Assembly (NCBI GenBank): GCA_002450925.1
Contig: DKAU01000120.1
Span: 1 to 5,983 of the forward strand
Reading direction: 5' to 3'
Source: Thiobacillus sp. UBA6918
Lineage (GTDB): Bacteria > Pseudomonadota > Gammaproteobacteria > Burkholderiales > Thiobacillaceae
Length of the DNA: 5,983 bases
In this document: piece after piece, positions 1 through 5,730 of the stretch
Numbering within the stretch: position 1 is the first letter of the stretch
Layout of the letters: every line of letters begins with the position of its first letter
Notes under the pieces: model-generated
What the model was told of the DNA's origin: nothing
What the model saw: only the letters and a program-made list of their open reading frames with translations
Database searches by the model: none
Made by a program: the position numbers and the translations under genes

Positions 1-43
<43 letters not shown>

Positions 44-57
44 TCCGAAGAAGCGGA

Positions 58-87
58 ACTATAGCAAGTATTTCGCGGCCGTGTCAA
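58..87 (-). promoter_or_regulatory. Sigma70-type promoter of the initiator tRNA
   Basis: On the minus strand there is a perfect TTGACA (87-82), an 18-base spacer and TATAGT (63-58), five of six matches to the -10 consensus. The expected start of transcription is near 51, about 8 bases before the mature 5' end of the tRNA at 43, as expected for a short RNase P-processed leader. No other gene in this direction could use it. Confidence 0.75.
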
Positions 88-107
88 CAAAATACAACAC
101 CCAGAAC

Positions 108-137
108 TCGGGCTTGCTGCTTATCCGGCTTGCCCGA
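108..137. repeat. Short inverted repeat over the rightward promoter
   Basis: TCGGGC (108-113) is the reverse complement of GCCCGA (132-137), with 18 bases between. A direct repeat GGCTTGC (111-117 and 127-133) overlaps the same segment. The arms bracket the -35 box and spacer of the candidate dehydrogenase promoter, so an operator is conceivable. There is no T-run, so it is not a terminator. Six-base arms can arise by chance. Confidence 0.25.
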
Positions 138-142
138 ATAAT
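114..142 (+). promoter_or_regulatory. Candidate promoter for the alcohol dehydrogenase gene
   Basis: TTGCTG (114-119, three of six -35 matches), a 17-base spacer and AATAAT (137-142, five of six -10 matches) lie upstream of the dehydrogenase. The start of transcription would be near 149, giving a leader of about 30 bases before the ATG at 179. It is the best sigma70-like match on this strand of the 135-base intergenic region, but the -35 box is weak, so activator help or another start is possible. Confidence 0.4.
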
Positions 143-178
143 TCAACCGAACAAGCCACTCAGGCCAGAGGTCCCTTG

Positions 179-1366
179 ATGTTTCCAGCCTTCAATTTGT
201 CTCGACTTCCGCGCATTATTTTTGGTCAGGGAGCGCGTGTCCAATTGCCCACTCTCCTTTCTTCCTACGGGCGTCGACTGCTACTGGTATCCGGTGCCAG
301 TCATTTCCAGGCCGGCCCCCACTGGGAGGAAATTCAAACAGCACTGAAAACCGCCGGATTAGGCTGGGACATGCTGACAGTGGATGGGGAACCCTCCCCC
401 CAATTTGTGGATGAGGCTGTTCGCAATTGCCGGGGCAGCAACTACGATGCCGTAATCGGTATTGGTGGCGGTAGCGCCCTTGATGCCGCCAAAGCGATAG
501 CCGGTTTGCTGAAACCGGGCAACTCCGTTATGGATCATCTTGAAGGCGTTGGGCCAGAACTGCCATACCAAGGGCCTGCCACACCGTTTGTTGCGTTACC
601 CACTACAGCGGGCACCGGATCGGAGGCAACAAAGAATGCGGTGTTATCTGTACGTGGTCTTGATGGCTTCAAGAAGTCTTTCCGGGACGACAAACTGATG
701 GCGGAAATCGCTCTCGTTGATCCAGATTTGTTGTCAACATGTCCACCGCAAGTCATCGCCGCAAACGGGATGGACGCCTTCACACAACTGCTTGAGTCCT
801 ATGTTTCGACAAAAGCCAATCGGTTTACTGATGCCCTGGCCTGGTCAGGCATGAAAGCGGCAAGAAATTCCCTGTTGGATTGGTATAGAAACGGGCCTCA
901 AGCCCATGAGTCACAAGCGGGTATGGCTTATGCAGCCCTGCTTTCAGGCATTACGCTCGCCCAGGTTGGGCTAGGCAGCGTACATGGATTGGCCTCTCCG
1001 CTTGGTGCATTCTTCCCCATCCCACATGGCGTCGTTTGCGGCACGCTGGTGGCGGAAGCGATCGCCATGAACATTCAGGCTCTGCAAGCACGCGGAGAAA
1101 ATAAAACAATGTTACTTAAGTACGCTCAGGCAGGCCGGATGCTGGCACATGATGTTCATCTTTCAGACGAGGAAGCCCTTGGCAATCTGGTGGAAATTTT
1201 GAACAGATGGACAGCAGAAATGCAACTACCGAAATTGTCCAGCTATGGTGTTACGTCCTCTGACATTCCAAGACTTGTCAGCAACAGCAGAGGTAGCAGC
1301 ATGAAAACCAATCCCATTGTGCTCACTGATGAAGAAATAGGAAAAATACTAATAAGCCGAATCTAG
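179..1366 (+). CDS. Iron-containing (group III) alcohol dehydrogenase
   Basis: This cytoplasmic NAD(P)-dependent dehydrogenase is predicted to interconvert an alcohol and its aldehyde or ketone; the substrate is not readable from sequence. The N-terminal dinucleotide-binding half carries GIGGGSALDAAK (GGGS at 96-99) and TTAGTGSE (142-149). The helical metal-binding half carries NGMDAFTQ (196-203), VHGLASP (268-274) and PIPHG (280-284). By comparison with FucO-type enzymes the metal ligands are D199, residue 203, H269 and H283. Here residue 203 is Gln, not His. The length of 395 residues is normal for the family. The ATG at 179 is preferred over the TTG at 176 because an AGAGG sits 7 bases upstream of the ATG. 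A 59-base gap follows, with no convincing terminator, before the lemA gene, so co-transcription is possible. Family assignment is secure. Metal identity and substrate are open. Confidence 0.93.
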   Translation: MFPAFNLSRLPRIIFGQGARVQLPTLLSSYGRRLLLVSGASHFQAGPHWEEIQTALKTAGLGWDMLTVDGEPSPQFVDEAVRNCRGSNYDAVIGIGGGSALDAAKAIAGLLKPGNSVMDHLEGVGPELPYQGPATPFVALPTTAGTGSEATKNAVLSVRGLDGFKKSFRDDKLMAEIALVDPDLLSTCPPQVIAANGMDAFTQLLESYVSTKANRFTDALAWSGMKAARNSLLDWYRNGPQAHESQAGMAYAALLSGITLAQVGLGSVHGLASPLGAFFPIPHGVVCGTLVAEAIAMNIQALQARGENKTMLLKYAQAGRMLAHDVHLSDEEALGNLVEILNRWTAEMQLPKLSSYGVTSSDIPRLVSNSRGSSMKTNPIVLTDEEIGKILISRI

Positions 1367-1425
1367 CCCTAAGGCTCAACGTATTGCCGACCGATATAGA
1401 TAGGAATGTTGGACGGGAGTTGGCA

Positions 1426-2001
1426 ATGAATGGTGCCGGTATGATTTTTCTGGTGGTTCTATCCGTAGTCTTTATCTACGCCATATTCACCTATAACCGC
1501 CTGGTCGGTCTCAAACACGGGATTGGCAAGGCCTGGTCCAATATAGAAGTCTTGCTCAAGCAAAGGCATGATGAGTTACCCAAGTTGGTTGATGCTTGCC
1601 GTCAATATATGCAGTTCGAGCAAGAAACTCTGGAAAAAGTCATGCAAGCCAGAAACATGGTTTTGCAAGCCCAGCAGAAACATGACATAAAAGCCTTGGG
1701 CGAAGCTGAAGGTGCTCTTCGCATGGGTCTTGAGCATCTTTTTGCAGTTGCCGAGGCGTATCCTGAGCTCAAAACCAATGAGACTTTCATGCACTTGCAG
1801 GCCCGCATCAGTGGTCTGGAAGATGCGATTGCCGACCGGCGTGAGTTCTACAATGATTCGGCAAACCTTAACAATGTGGCCATTGAGCAGTTTCCTGATG
1901 TCATCGTTGCGCAACTGGCTGGTTTTCGCCCCTACAAACTCTTGAAATTCGCCTCGAAGGAAACTTCCGACATTGACGTCAACTCTCTTTTCAAGAGGTA
2001 A
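1426..2001 (+). CDS. lemA: LemA family membrane protein
   Basis: LemA proteins are small membrane-anchored helical proteins; their biochemical role is poorly known. One transmembrane helix covers roughly residues 5-22, followed directly by YNRLVGL (23-29), the usual LemA juncture after the membrane. The rest is long, charged helical sequence with the family marks KAWSNIEVLLKQRHDELPKL, AEAYPELKTNETF, RREFYND and the C-terminal FPDVIVAQLAGFRPY. The product is 191 residues, typical for the family. An in-frame TTG at 1384 would add 14 residues, but the ATG at 1426 has GGGAG 6 bases upstream and puts the membrane helix at the very N-terminus, so I chose it. The stop codon lies 3 bases before the next gene's start. 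That gene's ribosome site sits inside the last lemA codons, so the two are probably translationally coupled. Confidence 0.92.
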   Translation: MNGAGMIFLVVLSVVFIYAIFTYNRLVGLKHGIGKAWSNIEVLLKQRHDELPKLVDACRQYMQFEQETLEKVMQARNMVLQAQQKHDIKALGEAEGALRMGLEHLFAVAEAYPELKTNETFMHLQARISGLEDAIADRREFYNDSANLNNVAIEQFPDVIVAQLAGFRPYKLLKFASKETSDIDVNSLFKR

Positions 2002-2004
2002 GGC

Positions 2005-2889
2005 ATGTTCGCCGACTGGCGACACACCTACGCCAATATCGCCTTAACAGGCGGGAATCTTTTCTTTCTGGTCATCGTTGCGAAATACCCAACACCTACA
2101 GGTTTGATGCTTGCATCCTGCTTGATAGGCACAAGCAGCTTTTTTGCCTGGTACGCAAATCTTCGTCGTTATCGTACGATAGCGGACACCCCGACTTCCA
2201 GAGTCAATTCCGCGCCACAGGGCTATATCGAACTCGTTGGCAAGGGTGTATATCCCGATGGCAAAAGCCCACTAACCAGCCCGGTCAGCAGCCAGCCCTG
2301 CCTGTGGTATCGATATCTTGTTGAAACGAAAACCGGCAACAAGTGGCATCGTGTAGATTCAGGCACATCGAACGAGCAATTTGGTTTGGATGACGGCACA
2401 GGTCTGATGCTGATTGACCCAGCCAATGCCGAGGTCATCACCTCCAACAAACATGTCACCAAAAAGAGGCATTCTCGTCATACTGAATGGCTTCTGGTTG
2501 ATGGGGAAATCCTTTATGTGATTGGAGAACACCTGACACAAAGCGGTTCAACAGCCGATTTAAATTTACGTAATGACGTATCCGATTTGCTTGCCGAATG
2601 GAAACGGGACAGAGTGGGCATTATGAAGCGATTTGATCTTGATGGAGACGGCAAAATCAGTATTGATGAATGGGAAGCAGCACGAAAAGCTGCAAAAAAT
2701 GAGGTCGACAGGGCGCATCTGGAATTAAGGCTTCAAGCCGGCAGCAGCATAATCAGGAAACCAAAAGAAAGGCTTTTTCTGATTGCCAATCGGCCACCCG
2801 GCCAATTGATGTCAAGATACCTGTTCTGGGCGTGGACACATTTAGGCCTTCTCGTCATCGCCAGTCTAACGGTTGCCATCGTCCTTTAA
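2005..2889 (+). CDS. GIDE-like membrane protein with one EF-hand
   Basis: This 294-residue membrane protein resembles the bacterial relatives of the GIDE domain (E3 ubiquitin ligase family, MULAN-like) but has no RING finger. Two hydrophobic segments (about 12-27 and 32-50) and a C-terminal one (about 273-293) flank a soluble region. The part from about 60 to 180 has the GIDE layout: the entry PTSRVNSAPQGYIELVGKG, then WYRYLVE, a glycine-rich turn DDGTGLMLIDP and a GEILYVIGE strand. Residues 211-222 are a complete EF-hand loop, with D211, D213, D215, G216, I218 and E222, between helices at about 193-209 and 222-238. Calcium binding is therefore predicted, not shown. AGAGG lies 6 bases before the ATG, within the end of lemA. 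The lemA adjacency suggests the two proteins work together at the membrane. The GIDE assignment is by recalled pattern, hence moderate confidence; the EF-hand is clear. Confidence 0.75.
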   Translation: MFADWRHTYANIALTGGNLFFLVIVAKYPTPTGLMLASCLIGTSSFFAWYANLRRYRTIADTPTSRVNSAPQGYIELVGKGVYPDGKSPLTSPVSSQPCLWYRYLVETKTGNKWHRVDSGTSNEQFGLDDGTGLMLIDPANAEVITSNKHVTKKRHSRHTEWLLVDGEILYVIGEHLTQSGSTADLNLRNDVSDLLAEWKRDRVGIMKRFDLDGDGKISIDEWEAARKAAKNEVDRAHLELRLQAGSSIIRKPKERLFLIANRPPGQLMSRYLFWAWTHLGLLVIASLTVAIVL

Positions 2890-2934
2890 AATTTTTATTA
2901 CCAATTTGCGCTTTCTGTTTCTATAGTTTGTATC

Positions 2935-2941
2935 AAGGAGG
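2935..2941 (+). promoter_or_regulatory. Strong Shine-Dalgarno site of the acidic protein
   Basis: AAGGAGG lies 8 bases before the ATG at 2950 and is the best match to the anti-Shine-Dalgarno sequence in the window. It fixes the start of the short gene downstream and suggests efficient translation. A weak promoter-like pair upstream (TTACCA 2898-2903, TATAGT 2922-2927) would leave a leader of only about 15 bases, so I do not call it. Confidence 0.7.
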
Positions 2942-2949
2942 CAAGGAAA

Positions 2950-3234
2950 ATGAGCAATCAAGTGATTCCTGAAACACAGTCTGATTACGATCACACTCGC
3001 ATCATTGAAAGACCTGACGGTTTCTATTGGGTAGACAAAGACACCAACGGCGAGTACGGTCCTTTCGAAACCCTTGTGGCCGCGGTTGAAGACATGGAGT
3101 ACAAGGCTGACAGCGATTACGAACCTGCCGAAACCCTGCAAGAGGCTGAAGAGGAACTTGGGATTTCAGACTGGATCGACCCAGATACCGGCCTGCCGGC
3201 GGAGGAATCTTTAACCCACTTGAGTGATCAATAA
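2950..3234 (+). CDS. Small highly acidic conserved-type protein
   Basis: The product has 94 residues, with no signal peptide, membrane helix or cysteine. It contains 26 Asp or Glu against 4 Lys or Arg, so it should be a strongly acidic soluble cytoplasmic protein. Recognisable blocks are ERPDGFYW (20-27), NGEYGPFETLVAAVEDM (33-49), the acidic helix LQEAEEELGISDW (63-75) and DPDTGLPAEE (77-86). This pattern resembles short uncharacterised proteobacterial proteins that I recall by sequence, but no function is known to me. The strong Shine-Dalgarno site and normal codon use make it a real gene. It lies 60 bases after the GIDE-like gene and ends 6 bases before the terminator hairpin, so it is probably the last gene of this rightward set, possibly with its own promoter. 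Confidence 0.85.
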   Translation: MSNQVIPETQSDYDHTRIIERPDGFYWVDKDTNGEYGPFETLVAAVEDMEYKADSDYEPAETLQEAEEELGISDWIDPDTGLPAEESLTHLSDQ

Positions 3235-3240
3235 ATTTAA

Positions 3241-3262
3241 AGGGCCGTTAGGCTCTGTTTTT
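3241..3262. terminator. Bidirectional intrinsic terminator between convergent genes
   Basis: AGGGCC (3241-3246), loop GTTA and GGCTCT (3251-3256) form a 6-bp stem with one G-T wobble. It is followed on the plus strand by G and TTTTT (3258-3262). Read on the minus strand, the same stem follows the TAA of the MBL-fold gene after AAAC and is followed by TTTAAATTT. It sits exactly between the stop codons of the two converging genes. The stem is short, so termination may be incomplete, and it should be weaker on the minus strand, where the T-run is broken. Confidence 0.65.
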
Positions 3263-4199
3263 ATGGTGCGGACTCGAACTCGACAAATGCACGATTCATG
3301 TTGGTGCGGTGAAGGTCAGCGTAATTCTCCAGGTGTTTGAAGGCTGGTAGATCCATGTAGCGGTTCAACACCTCGCTCATGGGTTCCATCTCCTTCGCGG
3401 CAGCGCCCACCTTTTCAGCAAGGAATTCGTAATAATCACCTGTTTCAAGCTGCGCCTGAGCGAGATCGCAGACGCGGCCATGTCCTGGTACGATACTTGC
3501 GGGTTTCAATGCTGCCAGTGCATGAAATGCCTTTTGACTGTTTCTCACGCTTGACCAGGGTAGTACACCCAACAGCCGATCGACAAAAACCAGGTCTCCA
3601 CTGAACATCACCTTGTTCTTAGGCAACCATACCCAAGCATCACCTGGAAAATGCGCATTGGTATAAGCCAGCTCCAATTCCTCGCCGCCCAATACCAGCT
3701 TGGCGGGATCGCCATCCAGCGTCTTGGATGCTGGCAAGGGCTTTGTCCCTCGCATGTGCTCGCCAAGAAAACGCTTCATGCTATCCATTTGCTGAGTCGC
3801 GTACTCTGACTGAGTCTGGGCGGTACGCCTCATGGCAATCACTTGCGCGCCTTGGCTGGCGAAATAATCATTCCCTAGCCAGCGATGATCCTGGCTACCC
3901 GTGTTAATGACCCAGCGTATCGGTTGCTTGGTCACCTTGGCAATGGCAGCGGCTAGTTTCTCCGCGCCAAGGCGGCTGGCACCCGAGTCGACAAGAATCA
4001 CACCCTTGGGTGTAACAATGAAACCAGAATTGGCATTGAGGCCATCATTTTCAGCGCTGCGCTGACCGAGCGGGCCGATGATGGCGTAAATATTGTCAAC
4101 CACCTTTTCCGCCTTGGGCTCATACGCATGCACGGACGTTACTGTCAGCGCCAATATTAAAAACAGTGGAGTCAGAAGTATCCGCATTTTGTTCTTCAT
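3261..4199 (-). CDS. Exported metallo-beta-lactamase-fold protein, altered metal site
   Basis: This 312-residue protein has a clear signal peptide (about 1-25, ending SVHA before YEPK), so it should be periplasmic. The MBL fold shows in order: SGFIVTPKGVILVDSG (58-73), VINTGSQDHRWLGN (97-110), AHFPGDAWVWLP (182-193), MFSGDLVF (198-205) and VPGHG (237-241). It resembles the SoxH-like and quinoprotein-associated exported hydrolases. In the usual HxHxDH motif the first two His are missing; only D104 and H105 could stand in for DH, with a one-residue shift. H183, D202 and H240 are kept. One metal site is therefore probably changed or lost, and catalysis cannot be assumed. The start ATG overlaps the TGA of the cytochrome gene by 4 bases. 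No good Shine-Dalgarno site is seen, and an ATG four codons later is an alternative, so translation is likely coupled. Substrate is unknown. Confidence 0.85.
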   Translation of the reverse strand: MKNKMRILLTPLFLILALTVTSVHAYEPKAEKVVDNIYAIIGPLGQRSAENDGLNANSGFIVTPKGVILVDSGASRLGAEKLAAAIAKVTKQPIRWVINTGSQDHRWLGNDYFASQGAQVIAMRRTAQTQSEYATQQMDSMKRFLGEHMRGTKPLPASKTLDGDPAKLVLGGEELELAYTNAHFPGDAWVWLPKNKVMFSGDLVFVDRLLGVLPWSSVRNSQKAFHALAALKPASIVPGHGRVCDLAQAQLETGDYYEFLAEKVGAAAKEMEPMSEVLNRYMDLPAFKHLENYADLHRTNMNRAFVEFESAP

Positions 4200-4639
4200 T
4201 TAAGTCTAAATCCGGCATGACAGGCCACGCAGCTCGCGCTGACCTCACTCAATGCGCCCAGCGCACGTGGAAGATCCTTGGTAACCGCAGCCTCCTGGGC
4301 GACCACGGCAAACCGGCTTGCAGCTTTGTGCATCGCCGTCCCGACATCCTGCATGGCCTTGGGCATGAAGCCTGCAATATGGCTCGCGCCATGAGCATCA
4401 AGTGAGCTCATGCCAAGGCGTTTTTCAGAGGTTTCTGCGGCCATGTCATACTTACCCTCAGCAAGGCTGGCCTGTATCTCATGTAACGCCAAAAGGTGAT
4501 CACGCATATTGGCGAGCGTATGCGCCCTCATCATGGCTGGCATTTCGACGGCGATGCGGCTGTCATCCTCAGCCGCCAAAGGGAAAGAAGCAGCCAGAAG
4601 GCCAAGAAATATCAGAGAAGATTGAAATGTTTTGATCAT
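4196..4639 (-). CDS. Exported cytochrome c'-like (class II) monoheme protein
   Basis: The 147-residue product has a signal peptide of about 23 residues (FLGLLAASFPLAA before EDDS). The rest is helical and ends with CVACH (137-141), six residues from the C-terminus. One covalent heme bound at the C-terminal end of a four-helix bundle is the layout of class II cytochromes (c' and c-556). Met residues at 33, 36, 37 or 45 near the N-terminus could supply a sixth heme ligand, in which case it would carry electrons; without one it would be a gas-binding c' type. The start at 4639 is chosen because it gives a proper signal peptide and lies 5 bases after the acr3 stop; an in-frame ATG at 4681 would add 14 polar residues and overlap acr3. 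No clear Shine-Dalgarno site precedes it, suggesting reinitiation from acr3. The redox partner is unknown. Confidence 0.82.
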   Translation of the reverse strand: MIKTFQSSLIFLGLLAASFPLAAEDDSRIAVEMPAMMRAHTLANMRDHLLALHEIQASLAEGKYDMAAETSEKRLGMSSLDAHGASHIAGFMPKAMQDVGTAMHKAASRFAVVAQEAAVTKDLPRALGALSEVSASCVACHAGFRLK

Positions 4640-4644
4640 GTCGA

Positions 4645-5730
4645 TTAGGCAGGTATTGATCTGAGGCCTCTTTCGTACCATTTTTTACTGCGGTTTACTA
4701 ATCTTACAACCAGCAGCATCACCGGCACTTCAATCAGCACACCGACCACGGTAGCCAGAGCCGCACCCGACTGAAAACCGAACAACGCGATAGCCGCCGC
4801 AACTGCGAGTTCAAAAAAATTGGATGCACCGATTAGTGCAGACGGACAGGCAACGGTGTGCTTTTCGCCTACTTTCCTGTTTAGCCAATAAGCAAGCGCC
4901 GAGTTGAAGAACACCTGTATCAGAATAGGCACGGCCAAGAGGGCAATGATCACCGGTTGAGCGATGATTGCCTCTCCCTGGAATGCAAACAGCAGCACCA
5001 GCGTCGCCAAGAGTGCAAGGATGGAAAGGTGGCCGAGCATGGCTAGGGTTGAGTCAAACGAGCCCTTGCTCCGGTTCAACAAAGCCTTGCGCCAGACCTG
5101 CGCAAAGATCACGGGGATCACGATGTAGAGAACCACCGAGGTGAACAGCGTGTCCCACGGTACAACGATTGAAGACAGTCCCAACAGCAGGCCAACGATA
5201 GGCGCAAAGGCAAAAATCATGATGGCATCGTTTAGTGCCACCTGCGACAGCGTGAAATAGGGATCGCCGCCGGTAAGACGGCTCCACACAAACACCATTG
5301 CCGTGCAAGGCGCAGCAGCAAGCAAAATCAAACCCGCGACATAACTGTCTAGCTGTTCAGCCGGCAGCCAGGATGCGAACCAATGCCGGATAAAAATCCA
5401 TGCAAGTAACGCCATGGAAAACGGCTTCACCGCCCAGTTCACGAACAGCGTTACGCCGATGCCTTTCCAGTGTGATTTCACCTGATGCAAGGCACCAAAG
5501 TCGATCTTCATCAGCATCGGAATGATCATCACCCAGATCAACAGCCCAACCGGGATGTTCACATGCGCCACTTCCATGCGCCCCAGCGCCTGAAACGGTG
5601 ATGGCGCCAACTGACCGAACACGACACCGGCAAAAATGCACAGCGCCACCCACAACGTAAGCCAGCGCTCAAACACACTCATCGGCGCACCGGCAGCCTG
5701 CTGGGCGGTTACCTCACATTGAGCGCTCAC
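4645..5730 (-). CDS. acr3: ACR3-type arsenite efflux permease
   Basis: This inner-membrane carrier exports arsenite using the proton gradient. The 361 residues are largely hydrophobic and fit about ten membrane helices. Family marks are AAAPCTAMVFVWS (138-150), holding the conserved Cys (C142) required for arsenite transport in studied ACR3 proteins; LSQVALNDAIMI (161-172); SALIGASNFFELAVA (297-311); and GVLIEVPVML (330-339), with the conserved Glu at 334. All key residues are present. The reading frame opens at a GTG whose last bases form the TGA of arsC (GTGA, 4-bp overlap). An ATG 16 codons later (5682) would give the shorter N-terminus common in the family, so the start is not settled. 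It sits between arsC and the cytochrome gene, and should be expressed with arsC from a promoter outside the window. Confidence 0.95.
   Translation of the reverse strand: MSAQCEVTAQQAAGAPMSVFERWLTLWVALCIFAGVVFGQLAPSPFQALGRMEVAHVNIPVGLLIWVMIIPMLMKIDFGALHQVKSHWKGIGVTLFVNWAVKPFSMALLAWIFIRHWFASWLPAEQLDSYVAGLILLAAAPCTAMVFVWSRLTGGDPYFTLSQVALNDAIMIFAFAPIVGLLLGLSSIVVPWDTLFTSVVLYIVIPVIFAQVWRKALLNRSKGSFDSTLAMLGHLSILALLATLVLLFAFQGEAIIAQPVIIALLAVPILIQVFFNSALAYWLNRKVGEKHTVACPSALIGASNFFELAVAAAIALFGFQSGAALATVVGVLIEVPVMLLVVRLVNRSKKWYERGLRSIPA

Noticed and set aside
1367..1425. Small AGCC/GGCT hairpin after the dehydrogenase stop as a terminator
   Set aside because: The stem is only 4 bp with no T-run, so transcription probably continues into lemA.
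1576..2025. Open frame of 149 codons on the minus strand opposite lemA
   Set aside because: It lies entirely antisense to a well-supported LemA coding region, its translation shows no domain pattern, and it has no convincing start context. It is a shadow.
2898..2927. TTACCA and TATAGT with 18-base spacing as a promoter for the acidic protein
   Set aside because: The -35 box is weak and the predicted start falls at the ribosome binding site, leaving a leader too short to be convincing.
4166..4635. Plus-strand open frames opposite the cytochrome gene
   Set aside because: They are antisense to a gene with a signal peptide and CxxCH motif, and have no recognisable domains.
5054..5653. Two minus-strand open frames (84 and 98 codons) within the acr3 region
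   Set aside because: Both overlap acr3 on the same strand in another frame. The acr3 frame has all conserved family residues.
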